Notes: a model not told the origin generated them from the sequence alone. A stretch of 64,000 nt of DNA from Ochrovirga pacifica (GCF_000220525.1 NZ_AFPK01000034.1:56927-120926), one strand, 5' to 3'; positions 45,777 to 55,545 are shown, numbered from the stretch's first letter. Numbers and translations: made by a program.

Positions 45777-47357
45777 CTATTGAATTTCGTAAATAGCAAT
45801 AGTACTAGAAACTTCGTGGGTAGCAATCATTAAGTAGTTACCAGTAGGACTATCGTCTTTATCTACAACAGTAATTCCTTCTGGAGATATGTCGTTAGCA
45901 TCGTACAACCAAGTCACAAATTCAGGGTTTAAAGGATTGGTAACATTGTAAACAAGTATTCCGCTTGTTCTTTCTAATCCAACAAATAAAATAGTCTCAT
46001 TTCCAATTTTTAATGTTTTTACAGCTTCTGGCTCAGCACCTTTGTCATCAGATCTACCGTCAACATCACCTTCGTCTTGATTAAAAATACTTGGAGCTAA
46101 TGATAAAGTTCTTCTAGAGATTTCAGAACCAGAATCGTAAACTCTTTCCCCGTTTGTATTCCAAATAGAGAATGAACGTGCTCCGTATCCGTAGATTTGT
46201 TCGTATTTATTATCATTATCAGCATCTCCGTTTGCAGTAGTAATTTTTAAACGACCTAAATTTTCATCTTCTTGTAGCCAGTCTGCATTTGGATATGCAT
46301 CAAGGTCTAGTTCAAGGTCTTTAACTCTATCCTCTTCAGAATAACCGTCGTAATCTCTTGCATCTCCCTCGTTAGCAGAAACAATGTATCCATTTCCATT
46401 TGAAGTAAAATAATCAATAGCATCAGGCATATAAAAACTTAAAACATTCCAGTTTTTTAAATTACCTGCAATTCCATCTCTATCAGATGCATCTATTTCG
46501 TTTCCTGCAATGTTAAAGTTTTTTACCCCTAAACCAACCAATGTACTAATGGTTTTTGTTTCTAGATTAACTATTGCCATACCGTTGTTTTCTTGTAATG
46601 CAATGTAAGCTGTTTTAGAATCGTCTGAAACGGCAATGTATTCTGGCTCTACATCTTGTTGTAAAGTAGCACCAGGTCCAAAAACTCTAAAGTTGTTTCC
46701 AGGATTGGTTAAACCATCAAAAGCAACTTGAGTAACGTTTTGTGTTGCAACTTCTATAATTGTTATAGAACCTTCTGGGTCTACATTATAATCATCGTTA
46801 GGTTCTCCTTCGTTAGCAGCAATAATATAAGTTCCATCAGGAGAAAAGGTAACCATATCTGGCAAAGCACCAGCAGGATATGAAGCGATCAATACTTGCG
46901 TGTCTGTATTGTAGGTTTCGATAGTTCCGTTAGCTTGTTTGTCATCGTTTTCTACAGCAATAGCTAAGACTCCATTGTGTACTGCCACAGAGTTAGGGCT
47001 TCCAGGAGCTACAGAGATAGATGTTCCTTTAATAGGGTTAGTTACGTCTGATAAATCTACCACAGAAATCTCATCTTCTTCTGGATTTACAATAAAAAGT
47101 TTGTTAGTGGAGGCATCAAAAGCAGAAATTTCGGCATAAGCTTCATCGTTTCCGTTGGTAAAAGAACCTACTTTGGTAAAGCTCATTTCAGCAACCGTTT
47201 TTACGATTTCAGCATCTTTTCCGTCGTTTCCATCAGCCCCGTCAGCACCATCTTTTCCGTCGGTACCATTAAGACCATCCATACCATCTTGTCCACACGA
47301 AATAATTGTTAAAGTCCCTAATAGACCTAGTGTAAATAATTTGAAAAACTTGTTCAT
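45777..47357 (-). CDS. Choice-of-anchor I family lipoprotein (beta-propeller-like)
   Basis: A 526-residue lipoprotein ('LTIISCG', C21). Directly after the lipid anchor comes a short collagen-like stretch (22-47, Gly-x-y repeats 'GLNGTDGKDGADGADGNDG'), a flexible spacer. The rest is a repeat-rich propeller ('FIVNPEEDEISVVDLSDV', 'TFSPDGTYIIAANEGEPND', 'YIVSANEGDARDYDGYSEE') of the choice-of-anchor I family. Such proteins often occur with alkaline phosphatases and phytases; here the phosphate island is 11 kb away. Function unknown; the acidic loops suggest calcium binding. Confidence 0.85.
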   Translation of the reverse strand: MNKFFKLFTLGLLGTLTIISCGQDGMDGLNGTDGKDGADGADGNDGKDAEIVKTVAEMSFTKVGSFTNGNDEAYAEISAFDASTNKLFIVNPEEDEISVVDLSDVTNPIKGTSISVAPGSPNSVAVHNGVLAIAVENDDKQANGTIETYNTDTQVLIASYPAGALPDMVTFSPDGTYIIAANEGEPNDDYNVDPEGSITIIEVATQNVTQVAFDGLTNPGNNFRVFGPGATLQQDVEPEYIAVSDDSKTAYIALQENNGMAIVNLETKTISTLVGLGVKNFNIAGNEIDASDRDGIAGNLKNWNVLSFYMPDAIDYFTSNGNGYIVSANEGDARDYDGYSEEDRVKDLELDLDAYPNADWLQEDENLGRLKITTANGDADNDNKYEQIYGYGARSFSIWNTNGERVYDSGSEISRRTLSLAPSIFNQDEGDVDGRSDDKGAEPEAVKTLKIGNETILFVGLERTSGILVYNVTNPLNPEFVTWLYDANDISPEGITVVDKDDSPTGNYLMIATHEVSSTIAIYEIQ

Positions 47358-47540
47358 TTTAATTTAAATTTTGTTTGCCACAAATAAATAGAACCAGTGT
47401 TTCAAAAATGTTAATAGCTTACTATGATAGTATTAAAGTTTGTTAATAATGTAAAGATTATATTAAGACTTTGTTGTGTATTTCTTGTATAGGGAGCCTA
47501 TAAAATAAAGAAAGTGTGTAGGTGATTTTCTTAAAAAACA

Positions 47541-47571
47541 AAAAAGCTTTGAAATAAATCAAAGCTTTTTA
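47541..47571 (-). terminator. Terminator of tRNA-Phe
   Basis: A 12-bp stem (AAAAAGCTTTGA with its complement) directly after the tRNA on the minus strand. Confidence 0.8.
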
Positions 47572-47574
47572 ATG

Positions 47575-47647
47575 TGGTGCCTCCAGGAATCGAACCAGGG
47601 ACACAAGGATTTTCAGTCCTTTGCTCTACCAACTGAGCTAAGGCACC
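47575..47647 (-). tRNA. tRNA-Phe (GAA)
   Basis: A 73-nt cloverleaf; acceptor GGTGCCT pairs with AGGCACC, discriminator A, anticodon GAA at 47612-47614 on the complementary strand. Confidence 0.95.
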
Positions 47648-47666
47648 ATGCTTAACTTAGCGGTTG

Positions 47667-47697
47667 CAAATATACACACTTTTTAAAGTTCTACAAA
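47667..47697 (-). promoter_or_regulatory. Promoter of tRNA-Phe
   Basis: On the minus strand TTTG (47697-47694), 19 bp, then TATATTTG (47674-47667), a full match to the Bacteroidota -33/-7 consensus. It lies back to back with the coaX promoter. Confidence 0.65.
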
Positions 47698-47720
47698 CTT
47701 TTTTTAGTAAAAAATGTGAT

Positions 47721-47728
47721 TATCTTTG
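47721..47728 (+). promoter_or_regulatory. -7 promoter element of coaX
   Basis: TATCTTTG, perfect TAnnTTTG, 19 bp before the ATG. Confidence 0.5.
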
Positions 47729-47747
47729 AATGTAAACTAAAGGTTAT

Positions 47748-48491
47748 ATGCATTTAATTATAGATGAGGGAAATACCAGAATAAAGCTGGCTATTTTTTA
47801 TAAAAAAAAATTGCAAGAGATTGTTCAAACAACTTCTGAATTGTGTGAGATAAGACTCAACGAACTTTTAGAAAGATATACAATTAATGGAGCTATTCTT
47901 TCGTCTGTTACAGATCAAACACTTACTGTTTTTAATAAACTTCCCATTGCCCAAAAAGTAATTTTAACAAGTGAAACACCAGTCCCTTTTACGAATGCAT
48001 ACAAAACGCCTAAGACCTTAGGAGTTGATAGAATTGCTTTGGTAATGGCAGCTTGTCAACAATATTCACAAAATAACACGTTGGTTATAGATGCAGGAAC
48101 TTGTGTTACCTATGATTTTATTGATAAAGATGCGATATACATGGGAGGAGCTATAGCTCCAGGTTTACAAATGCGATTTTCAGCCATGCACCAATACACT
48201 CAAAAACTACCTGCTTTAGATGTGCCTAAAGAAAAGGTGAGCTTTATTGGACAATCTACAAAAGAGTGTTTGGAAAGTGGAGTGGTGAATGGTATGGTAT
48301 TTGAAATGGAAGGAGCAATTCAACAATATCAACAACAATTTGGAAAAGTTAATGTAATATTAACTGGTGGGGATGCTAATTTCTTGTGTAAACAATTAAA
48401 AAATAGCATATTTGTCAACCAAAATTTTTTGTTAGAAGGATTAAATGAAGTTCTAACGTATCAAAATAAAGATGAAGCAAAATTTAAGTAA
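47748..48491 (+). CDS. coaX: Type III pantothenate kinase
   Basis: CoaX phosphorylates pantothenate, the first step of coenzyme A synthesis. The 247-residue ASKHA-fold protein has the N-terminal phosphate motif 'IDEGNTRIKLAIF', 'TPKTLGVDRIALVMAA' (the pantothenate/P-loop segment) and 'LVIDAGTCVTYDFI' with the second catalytic Asp, plus 'YMGGAIAPG'. Its 3' end overlaps the next gene by 20 bp, so the two are co-transcribed. Confidence 0.94.
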   Translation: MHLIIDEGNTRIKLAIFYKKKLQEIVQTTSELCEIRLNELLERYTINGAILSSVTDQTLTVFNKLPIAQKVILTSETPVPFTNAYKTPKTLGVDRIALVMAACQQYSQNNTLVIDAGTCVTYDFIDKDAIYMGGAIAPGLQMRFSAMHQYTQKLPALDVPKEKVSFIGQSTKECLESGVVNGMVFEMEGAIQQYQQQFGKVNVILTGGDANFLCKQLKNSIFVNQNFLLEGLNEVLTYQNKDEAKFK

Positions 48492-49734
48492 TGTAGTCGT
48501 AGTAGTGGTAATGTTCTTATCTGTAGGTGCTTATGCACAAGAACAACAAGTTTCATCCTTACTGTCTAATTATGGAATAGGAACGGTATTTTCTGAAGCA
48601 ACTATTGCCGAAAAAGCACAAGGAGGTTTGGTTGCAGTAAGCAATAACACCAAGGAGGTAAATTCTATAGCCAATCCTGCGTTGTTAGGAGATTTAAAAT
48701 TGACATCGCTAACAGTATCACTACAAGCCTTTAGTGCAAATGTTGAAACACAAAGTGTAGATTATCAAACCAGTTCTTTATCAATTTCCAATTTAAGTTT
48801 GGGAGTACCCTTAGGAACTAGAGGAGCTTTTTCAATGGGATTAAGACCACATTCTGCCGTAGGATTTGAAACTCAAAACACTAGTTTTTACAATTACGCA
48901 GACGGAGGTGTAAATCAATTTTTTGTAGGATTGGGGTATCAAGTCGTAAAAAACTTAAATGTAGGTTTTCAATTTAGTCGCTATTTTGGGAAAATCGAAA
49001 AACAACAAGTTTTTAAAGGAGTGCAAAAGGCATCGGTACAAAATAACAACTTTAATGTAAAAGGAATTTCAACACGTGTTGGGATACAGTATACATATGA
49101 TTTTTCTGATGCCATACAAGCCGTAGCAGGTGCTTACGGAATTTTAGGTTACGATTTAAAAGCAGAAGGAAGTTCTAGATTTTATGAGGCCATTCAGTCC
49201 GATATTAAAACATTTTCTGAAATCTCAGGGAGTGCTATTGAAAATGGTATCAACGGACAAGAAAAAACACCTTTTAAAACAGCGTTGGGGTTAGGACTTG
49301 GAAAAGAAAATAATTGGTTTGCAGGGTTGTCTTATGAGTTTAGAGATGCTGTTACCTATACGGGTAATGCATTTAACCAAACTGCATCAACAAATATTTC
49401 TTATAATTACGAAGAAGCAAGTAAAATTAGTTTAGGAGGCTATTATATTCCTAAAAAATACGCTCTAAAAAACTATTTTAACCGAGTAGCTTACAGGGCT
49501 GGAGTTAAATATGAAAAGACAGGGTTGATGTTGAACAACCAAAGTGTAAAAGATTTTGGCATAACATTTGGATTAGGGCTACCAGTGGGTAGAAGAGTTT
49601 CTTATGCCAACTTTTCTTTAGAACTAGGAACTTTAGGAGATTTTTCTGAAAACAAATACCAAGAAAACTATTTTAACCTAGGAGTAGAATTCTCTTTGTC
49701 TGATAAATGGTTTAACAAACGAGTGATTGATTAA
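48472..49734 (+). CDS. Putative outer-membrane beta-barrel protein
   Basis: A 420-residue protein with signal peptide (cut after 'SVGAYAQ') and a barrel reminiscent of the FadL/PorV-like group: N-terminal 'SLLSNYGIGTVFSEATIAEKAQGG', then 'NSIANPALLGDLKLTSL' and alternating strands to 'FNLGVEFSLSDKWFN'. This conserved flavobacterial family follows coaX regularly, to my knowledge, and has no proven function. It overlaps coaX by 20 bp and is followed within 10 bp by the TPR-protein gene. Confidence 0.8.
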   Translation: MKQNLSNVVVVVVMFLSVGAYAQEQQVSSLLSNYGIGTVFSEATIAEKAQGGLVAVSNNTKEVNSIANPALLGDLKLTSLTVSLQAFSANVETQSVDYQTSSLSISNLSLGVPLGTRGAFSMGLRPHSAVGFETQNTSFYNYADGGVNQFFVGLGYQVVKNLNVGFQFSRYFGKIEKQQVFKGVQKASVQNNNFNVKGISTRVGIQYTYDFSDAIQAVAGAYGILGYDLKAEGSSRFYEAIQSDIKTFSEISGSAIENGINGQEKTPFKTALGLGLGKENNWFAGLSYEFRDAVTYTGNAFNQTASTNISYNYEEASKISLGGYYIPKKYALKNYFNRVAYRAGVKYEKTGLMLNNQSVKDFGITFGLGLPVGRRVSYANFSLELGTLGDFSENKYQENYFNLGVEFSLSDKWFNKRVID

Positions 49735-49744
49735 ATTAATTAAT

Positions 49745-51103
49745 ATGAAAACAAAACTAATTACATTATTTACAACTGTATTCTCAGTGTTTATTTTAAC
49801 ATCTGTACAAGCTCAGGATGATTGTGCTCTAAAGTACAACATGTTAAAGACTGATTACAAAACCAAAAATTACGAATCTGCACTTAAAAATTTAAATTAC
49901 TGTTTAGAAAACTGTGCAAAATTAACCGCTAATATTTATATCTACGGAGGAAACTTAATCAACAAAGTATTAAAAGAATCACCAGAGAAAAAAGCAGAAT
50001 TAGCAGCTTTAGGAAAAAAAATGTACCAAAAACGTTTTGAAAATTTCCCAAATGCAGATCCAGCAAAAGCACATAGTGATTATGCAGACTTTTTAGTAGA
50101 TGTAGGTGGAGATAAAGAAGAAATTTTTTCACACTATCAAAAGGCCTTTGACATAGAGCCTACCAAATTAGGTGTGGGATCTATTATATATTATTTTACA
50201 GAGGTAGTAGAAAGAAACAAATCAACCAATTTAAAGCAAGTCTTTAATATTTACGATATTACTGTTGAAGCAATTGATGCTAAAGTAGATGGATACTTAG
50301 AAGAAATTAAAGATTTACACGCTAAAGAAGACGAAGGACAAACATTGTTGTCTTCTGAAAAGAGAAAATTAAAGGCTTACACACAGAACTCAACTTCATT
50401 AGGTAAGGTAAAAATCATAATGGATCAAAAAATCGAAGAGATTTCTACTTGTGAATATTTAGTGCCTTTATACAAACAAGAATATGAAGCTAACAAAACG
50501 GACAAATTGTGGTTAGAAAGAGCAATTAACCGTATGTACAAAAAAGACTGTACAGAAGATCCATTGTATGTAACTTTGGTAGGACAATATCAAGAAGTTG
50601 CTCCATCTCCTCAAGCCTCTGTATTGTATGCAGGAATTTTAATGGACAAAGGAGAAACAAACAAAGCAATTACATACTTTGAAAAGGCTATCGATCAAGA
50701 AACGGATACAGAGAAAAAAGCCAAAAACTTATTTAAAGTAGCAGATATCTTTAGAAAAAAAGGACAATATGCCAAAGCAGTTTCTTATGCAAAAAAAGCA
50801 ATTAGCTATAAATCTAACTTAGGTAGAGCTTATACCTTAATTGCTGTGGCTTACCAAAAAGGAGCAAATACTTGTGGTAAAGGAGAGTTTGAAAAAAGAA
50901 TGGTATATGTAGTAGCAGAGCAATACGCATTAAAAGCTGCAAGAGTAGACCCAAGTCTTTCTGCATATGCTTCTAAATTAGCTCGCTCTTTTGCTGCTAA
51001 TAAACCAAATAAAAAATTAGTGTTTAACAACGACTTAGGACTAAAGTCTGGTGACAGTTACACGATTAAATGTTGGATAAACGAAACCGTTAGAGTTCCT
51101 TAA
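49745..51103 (+). CDS. TPR-repeat periplasmic protein
   Basis: A 452-residue exported protein with a signal peptide ('FILTSVQAQ'). It has helical repeats of the tetratricopeptide type: an N-terminal pair ('TKNYESALKNLNYCLENCAKL') and clear TPRs at about residues 290-390 ('ASVLYAGILMDKGETNKAITYFEKA', 'KVADIFRKKGQYAKAVSYAKKA', each in parts). TPRs bind partner proteins. The frame opens at 49727, but the ATG at 49745 begins the signal peptide. With the upstream outer-membrane protein it likely forms an envelope complex of unknown role. Confidence 0.83.
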   Translation: MKTKLITLFTTVFSVFILTSVQAQDDCALKYNMLKTDYKTKNYESALKNLNYCLENCAKLTANIYIYGGNLINKVLKESPEKKAELAALGKKMYQKRFENFPNADPAKAHSDYADFLVDVGGDKEEIFSHYQKAFDIEPTKLGVGSIIYYFTEVVERNKSTNLKQVFNIYDITVEAIDAKVDGYLEEIKDLHAKEDEGQTLLSSEKRKLKAYTQNSTSLGKVKIIMDQKIEEISTCEYLVPLYKQEYEANKTDKLWLERAINRMYKKDCTEDPLYVTLVGQYQEVAPSPQASVLYAGILMDKGETNKAITYFEKAIDQETDTEKKAKNLFKVADIFRKKGQYAKAVSYAKKAISYKSNLGRAYTLIAVAYQKGANTCGKGEFEKRMVYVVAEQYALKAARVDPSLSAYASKLARSFAANKPNKKLVFNNDLGLKSGDSYTIKCWINETVRVP

Positions 51104-51122
51104 TAAAGAATAATATCAATTT

Positions 51123-51164
51123 AAAAAGAGCCAAAGAAATGAAATTTCTTTGGCTCTTTTTTTG
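51123..51164 (+). terminator. Terminator of the coaX operon
   Basis: A perfect stem of about 18 bp (core AAAGAGCCAAAGAAAT and complement) followed by T7. Confidence 0.9.
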
Positions 51165-51199
51165 CTTTGTACCTAGTCATATAATAAGATTTATAATTA

Positions 51200-51207
51200 T
51201 ATCTTTG
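51200..51207 (+). promoter_or_regulatory. -7 promoter element of lptC
   Basis: TATCTTTG, perfect TAnnTTTG, 17 bp before the ATG. Confidence 0.5.
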
Positions 51208-51224
51208 TTAAAGTTTGTAAAGCA

Positions 51225-51803
51225 ATGCATAAAAGTAAAAAAAGATTTTATACGCCTTTGGCAGTAACTATAATTACAGCTCTGTTGTTATGGAGTTGTA
51301 AGAACTCTACCAAAGAAATTAACGATTTTTTAGCTGATAGAAATTTACCCATCGGTGTAGCAGAAAATGTAAATTTTGTTTACAAAGATTCTGGTAGAGT
51401 AACCAGACGTATGATGGCTCCCGTTTTTTGGGATTTTAGCAATAGAGAATTAAATACGTATTCTGAATTTCCTGAAGGAGTTAAGATTGTTTCTATTAAT
51501 AGAGTTACTAGAGATTCTGTGACCATTACAGGAAATTATGCAATAAGCTATGACAAAACTGCTTTTTCTGAAATTGTAGGAGATGTTGTTGTAATTAATC
51601 ATACAAACGGAGCCGTATTAAATTCTGAACAAATTTATTGTGATGATAAAGAAGGTGTGTATTTTACAGAAACACCTTTTACCCTTTACACCCAAAAAGA
51701 TACCTTAAAAGGTGTTGGTTTTGAATCTGATAATTATTTAAGCAATTGGATTTTAAACAACACAAGTGGTGATATAACCTTAGAAGAAAATATTGAGAAT
51801 TAA
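51225..51803 (+). CDS. lptC: LptC, lipopolysaccharide export periplasmic protein
   Basis: LptC is the membrane-anchored periplasmic link between the LptBFG pump and LptA. The 192-residue protein begins with a hydrophobic anchor that ends in a lipobox-like 'LLLWSC' (C25), unlike the E. coli protein, which is held by a helix. The body is a beta-jellyroll ('NVNFVYKDSGRVTRRMMAP', 'SVTITGNYAISY', 'LNSEQIYCDDKEGVYFTETPFTLY' in parts, 'DTLKGVGFESDNYLSNW'), and 'LKGVGFESD' is a family mark. It leads an operon with a small membrane protein and a CBS-domain protein (6 and 5 bp spacing). Confidence 0.9.
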   Translation: MHKSKKRFYTPLAVTIITALLLWSCKNSTKEINDFLADRNLPIGVAENVNFVYKDSGRVTRRMMAPVFWDFSNRELNTYSEFPEGVKIVSINRVTRDSVTITGNYAISYDKTAFSEIVGDVVVINHTNGAVLNSEQIYCDDKEGVYFTETPFTLYTQKDTLKGVGFESDNYLSNWILNNTSGDITLEENIEN

Positions 51804-51809
51804 TAAGAA

Positions 51810-51995
51810 ATGAATAAATTTAGTAAAATTATTGCTTGGGCTTATTTAGTAGTCGGAATTGTTTTTATCATAGAAGTATTTGTAAATTGGAATATAGACA
51901 GACAAAAGTCATGGGTTTCATTACTGATGGCCGCTTTGGCAATTTTTATGTTTTTCTTTAAAAGGAGATATAGGAACAAACGGTTTGAAAAATAA
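51810..51995 (+). CDS. Small two-helix membrane protein
   Basis: A 61-residue protein with two membrane helices (about 8-26 and 34-50) and a very basic C-terminus ('FKRRYRNKRFEK'). No named family. It is held tightly between lptC (6 bp) and the CBS-domain gene (5 bp), which makes it a real gene. It may be an accessory subunit of either; this is a guess. Confidence 0.78.
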   Translation: MNKFSKIIAWAYLVVGIVFIIEVFVNWNIDRQKSWVSLLMAALAIFMFFFKRRYRNKRFEK

Positions 51996-52000
51996 CTTAA

Positions 52001-53260
52001 ATGGATTCAGAAATTATTATCATTATTATATCGATACTGTTATCAGCCTTTTTTTCAGGCTTAGAAATTGCCTTTGTATCGTCTAATAAATTTCAAGTTG
52101 CTTTAGAAAAGAAAAAAGAAGGGCTTACCTCACGCTTACTAACCAAACTAACAGGAAAGTCTTCAAAATTTATAACAACCATGTTGGTGGGAAACAACAT
52201 CGCATTGGTGGTTTATAGTTATTACATGGAAGACAAACTACTTTGGTTGTTGCCCGATTCTTATAACGAATATACTTTGCTGTTGTTGGTTACCATCATA
52301 TCAACTTTAATTATTTTGGTTAGTGCAGAGTTTTTGCCCAAAGCCATTTTTAGTGTATACGCCAACGAAACACTACGCTTTTTTGCCTTACCAGCCTATT
52401 TTTTTTACATGTTATTCCATGTGATTTCTAGTGCCATGGAATGGTTTTCTAGTTGGTTGCTAAAAGTTTTTTTTGGGTCTGATGAGGATGGAGAAGAATC
52501 CGTTTTTAGTAAAGAAGAACTAGGACATTACATAGACAAACAAATTGAAAATGGTGATGAAGAAGAAATTGATTCTGAAATTCAGATTTTTCAAAATGCT
52601 TTAAGCTTTAACAGTGTAAAAGCAAGAGAAATTATGGTGCCAAGAACAGACATCGAAGCTGTTGAAATTCATGAAAGAGTGCACAAATTAAAAGAACTAT
52701 TTGTAAATACAGGCTTTTCTAAAATATTGGTTTACAAAACTTCATTAGATGATATTGTAGGTTATGTGCATGCATACGATATGTTTAAAAATCCTAAAAC
52801 CATCAAATCTGTTATTTTGCCTGTAGAGTTTATTCCTGAAACAATGATGATTAACGATGTACTAAATACCATGATGGGAAAACGCAAAAGCATGGCAGTA
52901 GTAATAGATGAATATGGAGGAACATCCGGAATTATAACGGTAGAAGATATTATAGAAGAATTGTTTGGAGAAATAGAAGACGAACATGATAAAATTGCTT
53001 TGGTAGAAGAAAAAATATCAGAAAATGAATACCGACTGTCAGCCAGATTAGAGGTAGATTATATCAATGAAACCTATGGATTGGCTATTCCCAAATCAGA
53101 ATCTTACGAAACTTTAGGAGGTTTTATTATAGAAACCATAGAAGATATTCCTGAGCAAGGAGAAGAATTTGTGATGGAGCATTTGTACATAAAAGTTACC
53201 AAAGTAAGCCACACAAGAATAGAAGAAGTGTATCTAAAATCTCATCTAATCACGGACTAA
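52001..53260 (+). CDS. CNNM/hemolysin-type transporter (DUF21, CBS pair, CorC_HlyC)
   Basis: A 419-residue inner-membrane protein: DUF21/CNNM membrane domain with four helices (~1-150, 'LLSAFFSGLEIAFVSSNKFQ'), a CBS-domain pair (~205-330, 'IMVPRTDIEAVEIHE', 'MAVVIDEYGGTSGIITVEDI') and a CorC_HlyC domain (~345-415). Homologues move magnesium or other divalent cations, with the CBS pair sensing nucleotide. The old name 'hemolysin' is misleading. It is the last gene of the lptC operon. Confidence 0.9.
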   Translation: MDSEIIIIIISILLSAFFSGLEIAFVSSNKFQVALEKKKEGLTSRLLTKLTGKSSKFITTMLVGNNIALVVYSYYMEDKLLWLLPDSYNEYTLLLLVTIISTLIILVSAEFLPKAIFSVYANETLRFFALPAYFFYMLFHVISSAMEWFSSWLLKVFFGSDEDGEESVFSKEELGHYIDKQIENGDEEEIDSEIQIFQNALSFNSVKAREIMVPRTDIEAVEIHERVHKLKELFVNTGFSKILVYKTSLDDIVGYVHAYDMFKNPKTIKSVILPVEFIPETMMINDVLNTMMGKRKSMAVVIDEYGGTSGIITVEDIIEELFGEIEDEHDKIALVEEKISENEYRLSARLEVDYINETYGLAIPKSESYETLGGFIIETIEDIPEQGEEFVMEHLYIKVTKVSHTRIEEVYLKSHLITD

Positions 53261-53348
53261 TTGTTTTTCTTTAAAACAGTTAAAATTTATTTTAGGATTT
53301 CAATTGAAATTGTATTTTAGCGGACAATCAAAAAAATTAATGTAGAAC

Positions 53349-55481
53349 ATGGCAATATTATCAAAAATCAGAGATCGCTCAGGGTTTTTAATCGCTGCAA
53401 TTGGATTGGCAATGCTATCTTTTGTAGTGAGTCCTAAGGATATTTACGATTTTTTTAGCAACAAAAATTCCGATGCTATCGGTAAAGTAAATGGTGAGGA
53501 AATTTCTTATAGGGAATTTGCAGAGAGAGTAGAGTTGTACAAATCTCAATCCAGATCTAATTATGGAGGTTTGGCCATAGAGAACATGGTGTGGAACCAA
53601 ATGGTGAGAGAAAAAATCTACGAAATTAAGTTAAAAGAAGCTGGAATTGTTGTAGGAGAAGGAGAATTGTGGAAAGCTATTTTAGAAAGTCAGCAAGTAC
53701 AAAACACACCTCAGTTTAAAAATGCACAAGGGCAGTTTAGCGAAGAGATTCTAAAGGACTATATTGCAAACCTGCAATCGGATACTTCGGATGAAGGAAA
53801 AGCCATGTTAAGAGGTTGGTTAAATTTTGAGCAAGACATTAAAAACGGATTGTTAACCAGAACTTACAATGAGTTGATTGGAATGGGAGTAGGAGTTTCT
53901 GAAGAAGAAGCAAAAAACGATTACATACTTAACAATACAAAAGTTAGTGGAGATTATGTGTACTTACCTTATGCTTCTATCCCTAATACAGATGTAAAAG
54001 TTACAGAAGACGAAGTAGCAAATTACATTAAAAAACATGCTGCAGAATTTGAAACAGAAGCGACCAGAAACTTAAAATTTGTAAGATTTCCTTTTCAAGC
54101 ATCAGAAGAAGATGAAAAAGAAATTAAGGCAGAGTTGACTAAAATGATAGAAGACAAAACAGCCGTTGCAGAATTGCGTTTAGAATCTGGATTTAGAAAT
54201 GCTACTGATGTACAGTTGTTTGCAGAAGAAGCAGGTACGGATTTGCCTTTAGTGGATAGATTTCAAACAGAGGGAGAAATTCCAACTGTAATAAAAGAGA
54301 ACGTTATCAACGGAGCAAAAGGAGATGTAGTAGGACCTTATAAGTTTTCTAAGTACTACAAAATCACTAAAATTTTAGATACTAAAACATTGCCAGACTC
54401 TGTACAAGCTAGTCATATTTTAATTCCTTTCCGAGGTGCACAAGGTGCTCAGCCAACGATTACCAGAACTGCTTTAGAGGCAGAGCAATTGGCAGATAGT
54501 TTGTTAACGGTAATAAAAAAATCACCCAACAAATTTGGAACATTAGCAGAAAATTATTCTACAGATTCTGGGTCTGCTAGTAAAAAAGGTGATTTAGGAT
54601 GGTTTGGTTACAGAAGTATGGTGCCAGAATTTAGAGATTTTTGTTTTGAACAATCTAAAGGAGATGTAGGAGTGGTAAGAACAGCTTACGGTTTTCACGT
54701 AATTCAAGTAAACGGACAGAAAAACTTTAATCAAGCTTACAAATTAGCAACCATTTCAAGAAAAATTGAAGCATCAGAAGAAACAGAAAACAGAGTCTTC
54801 CAAGAGGCTAGTAGCTTTGAAAAAGAAGTATTAGAGGGTGCAGATTTTGAAAAACTTGCCAAAGAAAAAGGATACGATGTAAGTCCAGCAAACGGTATTA
54901 AAGAGTTGGATGTTTATGTTGGTTCTTTGGGGGATAATAGAAGAATTGTAAGATGGGCTTTTGAAGAAGATACAGACTTAAATGCAGCACAAAGATGGGA
55001 TTTAGATGAAAAAGGATATGCTGTTGTTATGGTGTCAGACAAGCAAGAAAAAGGATTGAAATCTGCAAAAAATGCATTTATTCAAGTAGAGCCTATTTTA
55101 ATTAAAGAAAAAAAGGCTGCACTATTAAAGCAAAAAATGCAAGGAAACAACTTAAAAGCTATTGCAGATGCTAATCAAAAACAAGTTGTTCCTTTTTCTG
55201 ATATTACCTTAGGTGCTCCTACAATAGGAGGAGTTGGAATTGAACCATCAGTAATTGCAGCAGCTGTAGCTAGCAAAAAAGATGCTTTGGTAAAAGATGT
55301 TGTAGGAGATAAAGGAGTATTTGCTTTGGTTGTAAAATCTAAAGAAATTCCTTCTGAAGACCAGATAAAAATAAATACAGAAAATGCAGGAAAAGCAACC
55401 CAATTGGCTGTGTCTAGAAATCTTTACGATGCGTTACAAGACGGTATAGAAATTGAAGATTACAGAGCCGAAAGGTTTTAA
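53349..55481 (+). CDS. PpiD-like peptidyl-prolyl isomerase / SurA N-terminal foldase
   Basis: A 710-residue periplasmic chaperone held in the inner membrane by one helix (11-29). A SurA-like N-terminal chaperone domain follows (~35-210, 'DAIGKVNGEEISYREFAERVE') and a parvulin rotamase domain (~340-460, 'VQASHILIPFRG', 'FGTLAENYSTDSGSASKKGDL' in parts, 'GWFGYRSMVPEFRDFCF', 'RTAYGFHVIQV'). It helps newly exported outer-membrane and secreted proteins fold. The arrangement matches PpiD. It ends at a terminator just before prfB. Confidence 0.92.
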   Translation: MAILSKIRDRSGFLIAAIGLAMLSFVVSPKDIYDFFSNKNSDAIGKVNGEEISYREFAERVELYKSQSRSNYGGLAIENMVWNQMVREKIYEIKLKEAGIVVGEGELWKAILESQQVQNTPQFKNAQGQFSEEILKDYIANLQSDTSDEGKAMLRGWLNFEQDIKNGLLTRTYNELIGMGVGVSEEEAKNDYILNNTKVSGDYVYLPYASIPNTDVKVTEDEVANYIKKHAAEFETEATRNLKFVRFPFQASEEDEKEIKAELTKMIEDKTAVAELRLESGFRNATDVQLFAEEAGTDLPLVDRFQTEGEIPTVIKENVINGAKGDVVGPYKFSKYYKITKILDTKTLPDSVQASHILIPFRGAQGAQPTITRTALEAEQLADSLLTVIKKSPNKFGTLAENYSTDSGSASKKGDLGWFGYRSMVPEFRDFCFEQSKGDVGVVRTAYGFHVIQVNGQKNFNQAYKLATISRKIEASEETENRVFQEASSFEKEVLEGADFEKLAKEKGYDVSPANGIKELDVYVGSLGDNRRIVRWAFEEDTDLNAAQRWDLDEKGYAVVMVSDKQEKGLKSAKNAFIQVEPILIKEKKAALLKQKMQGNNLKAIADANQKQVVPFSDITLGAPTIGGVGIEPSVIAAAVASKKDALVKDVVGDKGVFALVVKSKEIPSEDQIKINTENAGKATQLAVSRNLYDALQDGIEIEDYRAERF

Positions 55482-55498
55482 TAAAAAACAAATAGAAA

Positions 55499-55530
55499 CA
55501 AAAAAAGGAGGCTTTGTGCCTCTTTTTTTG
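55499..55530 (+). terminator. Terminator of the ppiD-like gene
   Basis: Stem GAGGC-TTTGT-GCCTC extended by A:T pairs and ending in T7, 18 bp after the stop. Confidence 0.75.
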
Positions 55531-55545
55531 TTTTAAAGAAGTCCC

